This document shows, piece by piece, positions 1 through 8,508 of a stretch of DNA of 64,000 bases. Below the pieces are notes generated by a model that had not been told where the DNA came from, made no database searches, and saw nothing but the letters and a program-made list of their open reading frames with translations. The translations under genes were made by a program, and so were the position numbers. This DNA comes from Mucilaginibacter rubeus (lineage in GTDB: Bacteria > Bacteroidota > Bacteroidia > Sphingobacteriales > Sphingobacteriaceae): positions 7,130,001-7,194,000 of the forward strand of contig NZ_CP043450.1 in NCBI RefSeq assembly GCF_003286415.2. Direction: 5' to 3'. Every line of letters starts with the position of its first letter. Positions within the stretch are counted from its first letter, which is position 1.

Positions 1-17
1 ACTATCCCAAAGATATT

Positions 18-224
18 TTACTCCCATCCGTCTCTTAATTCTTTTAATTGGGCATCAACGTCGGGAATAGGCTGTTTAGTCATTGCTCCTTTATATTTGG
101 CAATCCAACTTTTATTGGAATTTTCCTTAACCTCTGTGTGTACGCGAATCAACTGAAGCAGCTCCATATCTTCCAGAAGCTTCATTGCCTTTTCATTTAT
201 AATGTCTACTGTTACTGTTGTCAT
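18..224 (-). CDS. Antitoxin-like small protein
   Basis: This 68-residue protein begins MTTVTVDIINEKAMKLLEDM and ends in an acidic, Trp-containing tail. That shape, a short beta/helix N-terminus followed by a charged, probably disordered C-terminus, resembles Bacteroidota antitoxins paired with a PIN or RelE-type toxin. The toxin would normally lie directly downstream on the minus strand, which is beyond the left edge of the window, so the pairing cannot be seen. A TAnnTTTG box at 243-250 supports transcription from this start. The antitoxin assignment is inference from size and composition; a stand-alone small protein is possible. Confidence 0.55.
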   Translation of the reverse strand: MTTVTVDIINEKAMKLLEDMELLQLIRVHTEVKENSNKSWIAKYKGAMTKQPIPDVDAQLKELRDGWE

Positions 225-242
225 TTTTTAATCGCTGTTATA

Positions 243-250
243 CAAATTTA
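243..250 (-). promoter_or_regulatory. -7 box TAAATTTG for the antitoxin-like gene
   Basis: The minus strand reads TAAATTTG, matching the Bacteroidota -7 consensus TAnnTTTG, 18 nt before the ATG at 224. Confidence 0.5.
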
Positions 251-364
251 ATCAATTCTTGCCTTAAATTGCCGCATCTAAAAGTCATTAGGCCAATCTG
301 CATAATATTTCATTAATTTGCTGTGCCGATTAAAACCAGGCAGCAATATTTCTATTATTTATTA

Positions 365-1372
365 ATGGGCAAAAAATTAAACAAGATCACAGTTGTTGGA
401 GGGGGAAGCTGGGCTACGGCCAATATTAAAATGCTTATCGACAACACTACCGAAAAAGAAATTTTTTGGTGGATGCGAAATGCCGAAGCTGTGGAACATC
501 TGCAAAAGTTTGCGCACAACCCTCACTACTTAAGCTCGGTGGAGATCAAACTTCCTGAACAAAATATATCTACCAATCTGAAGCCGCTTATAGCGGCTGC
601 GGATATTGTACTGCTCAATGTACCTGCCGCTTTTTTGAAAGAAGCGCTAAAAGATATTACCGCTGCCGATCTGAAGGGGAAAAAGATAGTATCGGCCATA
701 AAAGGTATAGTGCCCGACGAAAACCTGATAATTGCCGAATTTCTTCATCAAAAATACGATATATCGTTTGATGACTTTATGGTGATCAGTGGTCCGTGCC
801 ATGCCGAAGAGGTTGCGCTTGAAAAATTATCGTACCTCACCATTGCTTCCGGCGATACCGAGCTGGCTTCGGAATTTGCCGGTATGATCAATACCCGGTA
901 TATCAAAACCAATATTTCTGATGATATCTACGGCACCGAATATGGCGCGGTATTAAAGAATGTTTATGCCATTGCCAGCGGTATTTGCCATGGCGTTGGC
1001 TACGGCGATAATTTCCAGGCAGTGCTGATATCAAACGCTATTCGTGAACTGGAACGTTTTGTGGCCGCTGTTCATCCTATTGACAGGGATATCAAAGAGT
1101 CAGCCTACCTTGGCGATTTGCTGGTTACCGCTTATTCGCAGTTTAGCCGCAACCGTACATTTGGTAATATGATAGGCAAAGGATATACCGCAACATCGGC
1201 ACAACTGGAAATGAATATGGTTGCCGAAGGATACTATGCAGTAAATTGCCTACACGAGGTTAACAAGCAATATGGTGTAAGCATCCCTATTTGCGAGGCC
1301 GTTTATGCTATTTTGTATCAAAAACGCTCACCTGTGATAGAAATGAGAAATTTGGCCGAAAAATTGAGTTGA
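365..1372 (+). CDS. gpsA: NAD(P)H-dependent glycerol-3-phosphate dehydrogenase
   Basis: GpsA reduces dihydroxyacetone phosphate to sn-glycerol 3-phosphate, the backbone for phospholipid synthesis, in the cytoplasm. The N-terminus carries the Rossmann dinucleotide motif in ITVVGGGSWATA, followed by an AIKGI segment and the conserved EYGAVLKNVYAIASG region of the C-terminal helical domain. The 335-residue length is normal for the family. The ATG at 365 places the Rossmann motif near residue 8 as expected. An in-frame GTG at 323 would add 14 residues without family support, although a degenerate TTAATTTG box ends just before it. It is followed within 35 nt by a small exported protein gene on the same strand. 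Confidence 0.93.
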   Translation: MGKKLNKITVVGGGSWATANIKMLIDNTTEKEIFWWMRNAEAVEHLQKFAHNPHYLSSVEIKLPEQNISTNLKPLIAAADIVLLNVPAAFLKEALKDITAADLKGKKIVSAIKGIVPDENLIIAEFLHQKYDISFDDFMVISGPCHAEEVALEKLSYLTIASGDTELASEFAGMINTRYIKTNISDDIYGTEYGAVLKNVYAIASGICHGVGYGDNFQAVLISNAIRELERFVAAVHPIDRDIKESAYLGDLLVTAYSQFSRNRTFGNMIGKGYTATSAQLEMNMVAEGYYAVNCLHEVNKQYGVSIPICEAVYAILYQKRSPVIEMRNLAEKLS

Positions 1373-1405
1373 TTCTTACTAAAAGAAACTTAATTACTGT
1401 CACTT

Positions 1406-1717
1406 ATGAAAAATCTGTTTAAAATAGCCTTGTTTGCCGCTGGCACATTTATGGTTAGCCCCGGCTTTGCCCAAACGCATAAAGATTCGACCCTTGGCGG
1501 TAAAATCAGCAAGACCACTAAAAAGATAGGGCACAAAACATCAGAGATCGCCGTTAAAGGCGCAGCTGCAGTAGCCGATAAAAAATATGCCGGCAAAGTT
1601 GGCCCTAACGGCGAAACCATCTACATAGATAAAAACTCACACTATTTTTATGTAGATAAGAAAGGGCATCGTGTATACTTAAAAAAATCGCAGTTGGTTG
1701 ATAAACCGGCCCAATAA
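1406..1717 (+). CDS. Small exported basic protein, function unknown
   Basis: This 103-residue protein has a clear signal peptide (residues 1 to about 22, ending GFAQ). The mature part is Lys-rich and ends in a segment with GPNGETIYIDKNSHYFYVDK, in which a short Tyr/Asp/Lys pattern recurs (YIDKN..YFYVDKKGHRVY). It is likely periplasmic or surface exposed. I do not recognise a characterised family. It follows gpsA by 33 nt and may be co-transcribed with it and with the next lipoprotein gene. Confidence 0.75.
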   Translation: MKNLFKIALFAAGTFMVSPGFAQTHKDSTLGGKISKTTKKIGHKTSEIAVKGAAAVADKKYAGKVGPNGETIYIDKNSHYFYVDKKGHRVYLKKSQLVDKPAQ

Positions 1718-1764
1718 TTAAATTCGACAAAAGGCGTAAGCCGTTCTAAAAATCCTGATCCGTC

Positions 1765-2085
1765 ATGAAAAAGTTTGCTCCGATATTTGCTGCAGTTGCA
1801 GGTATGTTACTGGTTTATTCTTGTTCAACCGCGCCGGCACCTAACAAAAAGCTGGAAGGTAACTGGAAATCAAAAGATGGTTCAACCAAGCTTTCCATAA
1901 CCGATAAAGATTTTATTATGGATGATGGGCAGGCCAGTAAAGAGGATTATTTTGTAAAAAGTGATACTATTTACACCTCATACCAGGGGAGCAGGCCTTA
2001 TACCAAGTTTTGCATTAAGGAACTTACTGATAGTAAGCTAACGCTTTGCTATCCCGACTCGGATATTGTTGAATTTAGCCGTTAA
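1765..2085 (+). CDS. Small lipoprotein, lipocalin-like
   Basis: This 106-residue protein begins with a lipoprotein signal sequence, with the lipobox ending at Cys20 (LLVYSC). The mature domain, with LEGNWKSKDGSTKLSIT and alternating polar/hydrophobic strands, resembles small lipocalin-like beta-barrel proteins that report a gain over background; this family link is inference. It lies 47 nt after the preceding exported protein and is the last plus-strand gene before convergent deaD. A 12-bp stem (AACAAAAGCCTTT with AAAGGCTTTGTT, 2088-2132) follows the stop but has no U-tract. Confidence 0.75.
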   Translation: MKKFAPIFAAVAGMLLVYSCSTAPAPNKKLEGNWKSKDGSTKLSITDKDFIMDDGQASKEDYFVKSDTIYTSYQGSRPYTKFCIKELTDSKLTLCYPDSDIVEFSR

Positions 2086-2179
2086 ACAACAAAAGCCTTT
2101 ATTCCCGTATGCAGCGGTTAAAAGGCTTTGTTAACAAAACTAAACTAAAACTAATGCTTCTTACTAAAGGAAGCTCATG

Positions 2180-2216
2180 AAAACCACCACATGCTTTGCA
2201 CATGGTGGTTTTTTTA
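2180..2216. terminator. Bidirectional terminator between convergent genes
   Basis: AAAACCACCA at 2180-2189 pairs with TGGTGGTTTT at 2203-2212, giving a 10-bp stem with a further TGC/GCA pair inside the loop. It is followed by T-runs on the plus strand and A/T-rich sequence on the other, and sits between the lipoprotein gene and deaD. Confidence 0.8.
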
Positions 2217-2226
2217 TGATGGATGA

Positions 2227-4071
2227 TTAAAATCTCCTTCTGCGTTCCGGACGATCTTCGCGGGGCTTGCCTGAAAAATCACGGAAACCGCCACCATTGT
2301 GTTCGCGACGCTCGTTGCCACGGTAACCACCGCCTTCACGACGTTCGCCACCACGGTATCCGCCTTCACGACGCTCGCCACCACGGTAACCACCACCTTC
2401 GCGGCGTTCGCCACCACGATATCCGCCTTCACGGCGCTCGCTTGTGCCTTCGCCTGAAATCTCGATCCTTACCGGGCGACCTTTGTATTCTGCTTCTTTG
2501 AAGCTGCTCATCACTTTATCAACATCTTCGTTCTGAACTTCAAAGAAGGAGTACACACCCTTAACGTCGATTTTGCCTACGGTACGGCCGCTGATTTTGG
2601 TAGTGTTGCAGATGTAACCTAACAAATCGCCACGGTTAAACTCGTCAACCGAACCTAAGTTTATAAATAAACGGGTAAAGTTGCCACGTACGCCGTTACC
2701 GCGTTCGCCACGATCTTCAAACCTGTTACGGCCTTCTTCGATGCTGGCATTCAGGTCAGGAGCGTTTTTGTAATAATCAAGGAAACGGTTAAACTCAATT
2801 GAAGCAAAACGTTTAATGAAATCTTCCTTAGTGAAGTCTTTAAATTCGTCATAAATACGTGGCAGGTATTGCTCAATCTGCTCTTCGTTAACAGTTACAT
2901 TATGTACTTTGTGAACGATAGAGAACAATTGTTTTTCGCAAACATCAAAACCTGTTGGGATTTCGGCTTTTACAAACTTTTTACCAATAACACGCTCAAT
3001 CTGACGGATTTTGCCTAATTCTTTAGCGTTAACGATAGAGATTGATACACCTGTTTTACCTGCACGGGCTGTACGGCCGCTACGGTGGGTGTAGTTTTCA
3101 ATTTCATCAGGTAGTGAATAGTTAATAACGTGTGTTACGTCATTAACGTCGATACCACGTGCTGCAACGTCAGTAGCAATTAACAACTGCAGGCTGCGCT
3201 CACGGTAGCGTTTCATCACTTTATCGCGTTGTTGCTGTGACAGGTCACCGTGTAATGAATCGGCATTATAGCCATCTTTAATCAGTGACTCAGCAATTTC
3301 CTGGGTTTCAATTTTAGTACGGCAAAATACGATACCAAAAATATCAGGGTTAAAGTCAACAATACGTTTAAACGCGGCATACTTGTCACGGGCACGTACT
3401 ATATAGTACTCATGCTCGATATTGGCATTACCAGTGTTTTTTGCGCCCATAGTAAGCTCAAACGGATTGTCCATGTACTTTTTGGCGATCCGCCTAACTT
3501 CTGCAGGCATGGTGGCCGAGAATAGCCAGGTTTTTTTCTCTTCGGGTGTGGTAGATAAGATACTATCAATGTCTTCCTGAAAGCCCATGTTGAGCATTTC
3601 ATCAGCCTCATCCAATACTACATACTTCACAGCCGAAAAGTCTATAGCCTTACGGTTTATGATATCAAGCATACGACCTGGTGTAGCAACTACGATCTGT
3701 ACGCCGCGTTTGATCTGGCGTAACTGATCCATAATGCTTGCACCACCATAAACTGCAACAACATGTACGTTGTTCATTTTTTTGGCGTAATTCTTAATGT
3801 CGTTCGCGATCTGTAAACAAAGTTCGCGTGTTGGGCATAAAACAAGTGCCTGTGGATGATTTTCTTCGAAATCAAGCAGTTCCAACAATGGTAGGCCAAA
3901 GGCAGCAGTTTTTCCGGTCCCGGTTTGGGCTAATCCGACAAAATCGTTGCTGCCTGTTAACAATACCGGGATTGACTGCTCCTGGATTGGTGTAGGATTC
4001 TCAAATCCTAATTCAGAGATGGCATTAACAATATCATGACGGATTCCCAGTTCAATAAATGGGTTGTTCAT
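2227..4071 (-). CDS. deaD: DEAD-box ATP-dependent RNA helicase
   Basis: This cytoplasmic RNA helicase unwinds structured RNA, probably in ribosome assembly and cold adaptation as for DeaD/CsdA proteins. With the start at 4071 it has 614 residues. Motifs in order are the Q-motif near residues 20-35, Walker A AQTGTGKT at 48-55, PTREL near 80, DEAD at 154-157, SAT at 185-187, and HRSGRTARAG in the second RecA domain. A DbpA-type RNA-binding domain follows (about 475-545), then an Arg/Gly-rich tail with at least four repeats of a GGYRGGERRE unit. The ATG at 4071 starts the familiar MNNPFIELG; an upstream in-frame ATG at 4104 is less likely. Confidence 0.93.
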   Translation of the reverse strand: MNNPFIELGIRHDIVNAISELGFENPTPIQEQSIPVLLTGSNDFVGLAQTGTGKTAAFGLPLLELLDFEENHPQALVLCPTRELCLQIANDIKNYAKKMNNVHVVAVYGGASIMDQLRQIKRGVQIVVATPGRMLDIINRKAIDFSAVKYVVLDEADEMLNMGFQEDIDSILSTTPEEKKTWLFSATMPAEVRRIAKKYMDNPFELTMGAKNTGNANIEHEYYIVRARDKYAAFKRIVDFNPDIFGIVFCRTKIETQEIAESLIKDGYNADSLHGDLSQQQRDKVMKRYRERSLQLLIATDVAARGIDVNDVTHVINYSLPDEIENYTHRSGRTARAGKTGVSISIVNAKELGKIRQIERVIGKKFVKAEIPTGFDVCEKQLFSIVHKVHNVTVNEEQIEQYLPRIYDEFKDFTKEDFIKRFASIEFNRFLDYYKNAPDLNASIEEGRNRFEDRGERGNGVRGNFTRLFINLGSVDEFNRGDLLGYICNTTKISGRTVGKIDVKGVYSFFEVQNEDVDKVMSSFKEAEYKGRPVRIEISGEGTSERREGGYRGGERREGGGYRGGERREGGYRGGERREGGGYRGNERREHNGGGFRDFSGKPREDRPERRRRF

Positions 4072-4112
4072 GAATTTAAATAACGAATTTGACAACATCG
4101 TCAAATCGGGCG

Positions 4113-4120
4113 CAAAGATA
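4113..4120 (-). promoter_or_regulatory. -7 box TATCTTTG for deaD
   Basis: The minus strand reads TATCTTTG, an exact TAnnTTTG match, placing a transcript start near 4107 and a leader of about 35 nt before the ATG at 4071. No long cold-shock leader is evident. The rest of the 4121-4385 gap shows nothing I can name. Confidence 0.6.
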
Positions 4121-4392
4121 GTGTTAATGTTTTACAATTCCAATAGCTTGGTTAGGATAAAATTGCGTTTGATGGTATTATTGCGAATAAGCTACTAAAT
4201 AGCTGAAAAAAAACCAGTTAATTAATGATCTCATAACATGGATTTTATTTTTTGAGGATTTTTGAACTTGCTTTTTTGATAAAGAGCTTATTTGTAACGG
4301 CGAAAACTACAGGTTTTTCAGTCTTTTTTTACATCCGGATCACAAGGATCAGCTTGTTATTTACCCCAAACTAAAAGCATAGAAAAGAAAAA

Positions 4393-4415
4393 AGCCAGAC
4401 TTATGACTTCCGGCT
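4393..4415 (-). terminator. Terminator of the DUF4293 gene
   Basis: On the minus strand AGCCGGA pairs with TCTGGCT (one G-U pair) around a 9-nt loop and is followed by TTTTTT. It lies 31 nt past the stop of the DUF4293 gene. Confidence 0.7.
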
Positions 4416-4445
4416 TAGTGCTATTGACTTAATGTTAATATAGTC

Positions 4446-4913
4446 TTACCTCAACCTGTCGGCCGATTTTACCAGTTTCTCATCTTTTTGAATGCTTTTT
4501 TGCGCAAAAATGATGAGTATGATACTTAACGAGGTAAGGAACAGGCCAATACCCATGGTGTGGGTGTCGAGTGTAATGCTGCCGGCCACACCTTTAACAG
4601 TTTGCGCCATCCAAAAGCTATAACCAATAAGCACAAGTATAGCACTGTAGCAAAATGCTATTTGCTGCTTGCGGTTTTTATATAAAAAGATAATAACTAA
4701 CGGAACGAGGGCCACAATAGCGGTTATGGCAGTAAGGGCCACAAAAGTTTGGGTATGTTGCTGCGCGCCATTAACATCCTGGTAAATACCGGTAACCATA
4801 ATGCTTGACGGCTTATCATTAATATAAACGTTGTGGGCAAGCGGGAAAAAGAAAAGGCCAAACAGCACAAGGCTGGCGAACAAAAGGTAAATGCTTTGGA
4901 TGCGTTGAAGCAT
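4446..4913 (-). CDS. DUF4293 family membrane protein
   Basis: This 155-residue protein begins MLQRIQSIYLLFASLVLFG and has four predicted membrane segments arranged as in DUF4293, a Bacteroidota family of unknown function: an N-terminal helix, a short extracytoplasmic domain, then three helices, ending in a charged cytoplasmic tail. The start at 4913 is preferred over the upstream in-frame codon at 4997 because the -7 box TATATTTG at 4933-4940 (minus strand) lies between the two, so the longer reading could not be translated from that transcript. It is transcribed divergently from truA. Confidence 0.8.
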   Translation of the reverse strand: MLQRIQSIYLLFASLVLFGLFFFPLAHNVYINDKPSSIMVTGIYQDVNGAQQHTQTFVALTAITAIVALVPLVIIFLYKNRKQQIAFCYSAILVLIGYSFWMAQTVKGVAGSITLDTHTMGIGLFLTSLSIILIIFAQKSIQKDEKLVKSADRLR

Positions 4914-4932
4914 AGTATTAAAATTATATGGG

Positions 4933-4940
4933 CAAATATA
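4933..4940 (-). promoter_or_regulatory. -7 box TATATTTG for the DUF4293 gene
   Basis: This is an exact TAnnTTTG match on the minus strand, 19 nt before the ATG at 4913. It decides the start of that gene. Confidence 0.6.
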
Positions 4941-5027
4941 ATTGTTTTGCTTATAGAATGTAGCCGATTTGTTGCGGCCCCGAAATACTATGACCAAATT
5001 ATGAACCCGGCATCATTCGCAGATTGT

Positions 5028-5035
5028 TAACTTTG
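5028..5035 (+). promoter_or_regulatory. -7 box TAACTTTG for truA, 5 nt before the start codon
   Basis: TAACTTTG ends only 5 nt before the GTG at 5041, which predicts a leaderless or nearly leaderless truA transcript. No other in-frame start exists close by. Confidence 0.6.
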
Positions 5036-5040
5036 CCTTT

Positions 5041-5856
5041 GTGAACATCAATCAGCGTTATTTTATTGAACTGGCTTATAATGGTACTGCCTATCACGGC
5101 TGGCAGGTACAGCAAAATGCCGTAAGCGTGCAGGAACTGTTAAATAAAGCCTTAAGTACCATACTTCGCCAACCAATAGAAGCAACGGGCTGCGGCCGTA
5201 CAGATACCGGGGTACATGCCAAAGAGTTTTTTGCGCATTTTGATGTTGGGGGTAATGGTTCATCGTTCATAGATCATGGTAAGGCCGATGGCTATGAACC
5301 ATCAACTATTAACCATGAACAGGTGGTGAGGGGCCTAAACGCCTTGCTTCCTTACGATATCGCCATAAAAAATGTGATCCCTGTTCATGCCGATGCGCAT
5401 GCCCGGTTTGATGCTACGGCACGGTCGTATCAGTATCATATCCATTTCAATAAAGATCCATTTTTACACGGATATTCATGGCAATTGCGCGATGTACCAA
5501 ATCTTGATTTGATGAACCAGGCGGCGGCTATCATGATGGAGTATATTGATTTTAGCTGTTTCAGTAAATCAAACACCCAGGTTAAAACCAATAACTGTAA
5601 AATAACCCGGGCCGAATGGGTGAAAACGGATAACGGCATAGTTTTCCATATCACTGCCGACAGGTTTTTGCGCAACATGGTTCGTGCTATTGTAGGTACC
5701 TTAATGATGATTGGCCGCGAAGAATTGAAACCGGAAGCTATCCGCGAGATTATTGAAAGTAAAAACCGTTCAAACGCCGGTACAAGCGTACCCGCCTGCG
5801 GGCTGTATTTGACGGAGGTTAAATATCCGTACTCCTTAAGCCCCCTAACCCCCTGA
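5041..5856 (+). CDS. truA: tRNA pseudouridine(38-40) synthase
   Basis: TruA isomerises uridines 38-40 in the tRNA anticodon arm. The 271-residue protein opens with RYFIELAYNGTAYHGWQ and has the catalytic Asp in GCGRTDTGVHAKEFFAHFD, then the C-terminal RFLRNMVRAIVGTL segment typical of the family. The start is GTG, with a -7 box just upstream. The natural C-terminus appears to be LYLTEVKYP. The last residues (SLSPLTP) and the TGA stop are encoded by a dispersed palindromic repeat (5839-5865), so the element has replaced the original stop. Confidence 0.93.
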   Translation: MNINQRYFIELAYNGTAYHGWQVQQNAVSVQELLNKALSTILRQPIEATGCGRTDTGVHAKEFFAHFDVGGNGSSFIDHGKADGYEPSTINHEQVVRGLNALLPYDIAIKNVIPVHADAHARFDATARSYQYHIHFNKDPFLHGYSWQLRDVPNLDLMNQAAAIMMEYIDFSCFSKSNTQVKTNNCKITRAEWVKTDNGIVFHITADRFLRNMVRAIVGTLMMIGREELKPEAIREIIESKNRSNAGTSVPACGLYLTEVKYPYSLSPLTP

Positions 5857-5865
5857 AGGGGGAGC
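5839..5865. repeat. Palindromic C5TAAC5/G5 element, copy 1
   Basis: AGCCCCCTAACCCCCTGAAG followed by GGGGAGC forms a CCCCCT/AGGGGG-type hairpin. It overlaps the truA stop codon. Related copies lie at 32836-32863 and 54065-54090, with a partial inverted one at 46536-46553. Confidence 0.75.
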
Positions 5866-5909
5866 TATGGCGGAGGGCAGGCGAGATTGGATGATATATA
5901 ATTATACTT

Positions 5910-5917
5910 TAACTTTG
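5910..5917 (+). promoter_or_regulatory. -7 box TAACTTTG for the ABC exporter, 5 nt before its start
   Basis: TAACTTTG ends 5 nt before the GTG at 5923, which predicts a leaderless transcript. The downstream gene therefore has its own promoter despite lying close to truA. Confidence 0.55.
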
Positions 5918-5922
5918 AAATA

Positions 5923-7818
5923 GTGGCTAAAGAAAAAAAAGATACTAAGGAAGAAGCTTCAGCATCAACGAATGGGGAAGCGACCAAACAAGCAGCACCT
6001 CCGCCAGCTGGCGGAGGCGGGGGAGGCGTAACCGGAAAGGCTTTAGACTGGAAACTGCTTGGCAGGGTAATGCATTATGTTAAGCCTTACAACAAAACAT
6101 TTGTTATAGCCACCTTCCTTACTATTTTCATAGCGGTCAACGCTTTGATACAACCAATTCTGATTCAGCGTACACTGGATGTTAACATCCTGAATGATGA
6201 CTATAACGGCCTGGTTTTTATGGTTGAGCTCATGATAGGCCAGCTTATTATTCAAACCATTGCCCAGTATTATCAAACCTATTCCACCAACGCGCTGGGG
6301 CAGTACGTTATCCGCGATTTGAGGATTGATATCTTTAATCATATTACCAGTTTAAGATTAAAATACTTCGACCGGACACCTATCGGGATGCTGATTACCC
6401 GTACGGTATCCGATCTGGAAACCATTGCCGATATTTTTTCGGAAGGGTTAATCTCTATCATGGGCGATATGCTGCTGGTGGTTGCCGTAATTGGCTACAT
6501 GCTTTGGCAGGACTGGAAACTGGCGCTGATCACCCTCATCCCGATGCCGTTCCTGTTTGCTTCAACTTATGTATTTAAGGAGGCCATCAAATCATCGTTC
6601 CAGGAGGTGCGTACACAGGTAGCGAGGCTCAATACCTTTTTGGCCGAGCATATTTCGGGTATCAGCGTGATCCAGATCTTCGCCCGTGAAGACCAGGAAA
6701 TGCGCAAGTTTAAAGCGGTGAACGAAAAATACCGCGACGCCAATATCCGCTCGAACTGGTACTATTCGATATTTTTTCCGGTAGTGGAAATTCTGTTTGC
6801 CATATGTATGGGCCTGCTGGTTTGGTATGGTTGTAAACGGATGCTGTCTGATAGCCAGATGGCAACTATCACCGCATCGGGTAAAGGTATTACTCCAGGC
6901 CTGATCACCAGTTTTATTGTGCTGCTTAATATGTTGTTCAGGCCTATCCGCCAGTTGGCCGATAAATTTAATACCCTGCAAATGGGTATGGTAGGTGCCG
7001 ACAGGATCTTTAAAGTATTGGATACCGATGAGGTTGTTGAAAATAAAGGTACGCTTACCACAGGCAGGCTGCAGGGCGATATCAGCTTTGATAAAGTATG
7101 GTTTGCCTATAACGATGAAAACTGGGTGCTCAAAAACATCAGCTTCCACATTAAGCCAGGCGAAACATTAGCCCTGGTTGGTGCAACCGGTGCAGGTAAA
7201 TCATCAACCATTAATATCCTGAACCGTTTTTACGAGATAGGGCAGGGTTGTGTTAAAGTTGACGGGCATGACATTCATGACTTTGATATAAATTATCTGC
7301 GCTCGCAGATTGCTACCGTAATACAGGATGTGTTTTTATTTAGCGATACCATTGCCAATAACATCAGCCTGAATAATCAGGCCATTACGCGTGAACAGAT
7401 CATCGCCGCCGCCAAAGATGTTGGCGCACATGATTTTATTGAGCGCCTGCCCGGAGGGTATGATTATAATGTGATGGAACGCGGCTCTACGCTTTCGGCA
7501 GGGCAATCGCAGCTGATCTCGTTTATCCGTGCGCTGGTTTATAACCCGGCAATTTTGGTGCTTGACGAAGCTACCTCATCTGTTGATACCGAAACGGAGA
7601 TCCTGATCCAGAATGCCATCAATAAATTAATGGAAGGCCGTACGGCTATCGTGATAGCCCACAGACTTTCAACCATTCAAAACGCCGACAGGATCATCGT
7701 GCTTGACCATGGCGAGATAATGGAAATGGGCACTCACCAGGAGCTGCTTAAAATTGAGAACGGCCATTACCGGAAGTTGTACGACTTGCAGTTTAATTCG
7801 GCGGGGATTGCGAGATAG
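5923..7818 (+). CDS. ABC exporter, fused permease and ATPase (MsbA/MdlB-like)
   Basis: This 631-residue half-transporter should act as a homodimer or heterodimer in the inner membrane, exporting lipid or another hydrophobic substrate. The N-terminus (residues 1-40) is a low-complexity cytoplasmic extension rich in Ala, Pro and a six-Gly run. Six membrane segments follow (about 55-350), then the nucleotide-binding domain with Walker A GATGAGKS near 420, the signature LSAGQ near 525 and Walker B ILVLDEA near 545. The substrate cannot be read from the sequence. The start is GTG with its own promoter box. Confidence 0.88.
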   Translation: MAKEKKDTKEEASASTNGEATKQAAPPPAGGGGGGVTGKALDWKLLGRVMHYVKPYNKTFVIATFLTIFIAVNALIQPILIQRTLDVNILNDDYNGLVFMVELMIGQLIIQTIAQYYQTYSTNALGQYVIRDLRIDIFNHITSLRLKYFDRTPIGMLITRTVSDLETIADIFSEGLISIMGDMLLVVAVIGYMLWQDWKLALITLIPMPFLFASTYVFKEAIKSSFQEVRTQVARLNTFLAEHISGISVIQIFAREDQEMRKFKAVNEKYRDANIRSNWYYSIFFPVVEILFAICMGLLVWYGCKRMLSDSQMATITASGKGITPGLITSFIVLLNMLFRPIRQLADKFNTLQMGMVGADRIFKVLDTDEVVENKGTLTTGRLQGDISFDKVWFAYNDENWVLKNISFHIKPGETLALVGATGAGKSSTINILNRFYEIGQGCVKVDGHDIHDFDINYLRSQIATVIQDVFLFSDTIANNISLNNQAITREQIIAAAKDVGAHDFIERLPGGYDYNVMERGSTLSAGQSQLISFIRALVYNPAILVLDEATSSVDTETEILIQNAINKLMEGRTAIVIAHRLSTIQNADRIIVLDHGEIMEMGTHQELLKIENGHYRKLYDLQFNSAGIAR

Positions 7819-7834
7819 GTAAACAAAAAATTAT

Positions 7835-7922
7835 GTCATTGCGAGCGAAGCGTGGCAACCGCACGGAAGCATGGCCGCCCTGTATAGCAAGCGATTGCTT
7901 CGTCGTTCCTCCTCGCAATGAC
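7835..7922. repeat. GTCATTGCGAG palindromic element, copy A
   Basis: This 88-bp unit is bounded by GTCATTGCGAG and CTCGCAATGAC. One internal arm reads GCGAAGCGTGGCAACCGC and the other GCGATTGCTTCG. It is one of six copies in the window and lies between the ABC exporter gene and a convergent small gene. Confidence 0.85.
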
Positions 7923-7935
7923 GCTTTGAGATGAC

Positions 7936-8139
7936 TCACTTCTTCGGTACACTCTTAACCGAATGCACCGGTTGCTCTTCTTTTTCATGTTTTTTGGCGA
8001 TATCGCCGCCATGCGGGTTATCTGCATGATATTGTTTATCTTCTTTCCGCACCTTGCTTTTATGCCCATTATCGGCCGGCCTGCGGGTCGGGGTATCTGA
8101 TGGTGAAGGTTTATCTTTTTCGTTTGCTGGCTTTGTCAT
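7936..8139 (-). CDS. Small hydrophilic Lys/Asp/Pro-rich protein
   Basis: This 67-residue protein has no hydrophobic segment and is dominated by Lys, Asp, Pro, His and Ser (it opens MTKPANEKDKPSPSD), so it is probably disordered. It lies between a dispersed repeat and a repeat-filled gap with no obvious promoter box. The reading may be real because the composition is coherent from start to stop, but I recognise no family and a chance ORF cannot be excluded. Confidence 0.5.
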   Translation of the reverse strand: MTKPANEKDKPSPSDTPTRRPADNGHKSKVRKEDKQYHADNPHGGDIAKKHEKEEQPVHSVKSVPKK

Positions 8140-8226
8140 AATTTAATAACAAAGGCAATGATGCTTTGTTTAACTCCAGATTTATATCAGAATTTGGTTT
8201 TTAATTTGTCTGTATCGGGATTGTCT

Positions 8227-8334
8227 GAATCAGAATTTACAGAATTTTTAAATTTTCAGAATTACCTGTCAGGGTAGCCAAGTCGTCAAAAGCGATAAAT
8301 TCTGTTAATTCTTAAATCCTGTAAATTCTGATCC
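8227..8334. repeat. Inverted repeat of the TCAGAATTTACAG family
   Basis: GAATCAGAATTTACAGAATT at 8227-8246 is inverted as AAATCCTGTAAATTCTGATC at 8314-8333. The same left arm recurs at 38224. It occupies the middle of the 8140-8508 gap; the remainder holds only AT-rich sequence upstream of ftsX. Confidence 0.7.
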
Positions 8335-8508
8335 GGTTAGCTGTTAATAAATGTTAAATATGTTAGCTAAGGCGCTATTAAACATATTTATAAGCAATAA
8401 ACTTTTACCTTTAGGGTGGGTTTCTTATTTTCGCAGAAATATGATATTAATTTGAAGGGGCAGTGGCCTCAAATCTCAAATCGGATATCTAACATCTAAC
8501 AAACGTAA

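Noticed and set aside
18..224. Calling a complete toxin-antitoxin pair at the left edge.
   Set aside because: Only the antitoxin-like gene is inside the window; no toxin sequence can be seen.
323..364. GTG start for gpsA giving a 14-residue N-terminal extension.
   Set aside because: The Rossmann motif is normally within the first 10-15 residues, as obtained from the ATG at 365. The TTAATTTG box before the GTG is off consensus.
2223..2501. Plus-strand ORF rich in His and Arg opposite the helicase tail.
   Set aside because: It is the antisense of the RGG-like repeats of deaD; the composition is a by-product of that repeat.
6592..7149. 185-residue minus-strand ORF inside the ABC exporter.
   Set aside because: It is fully antisense to a conserved ABC domain and has no recognisable features.
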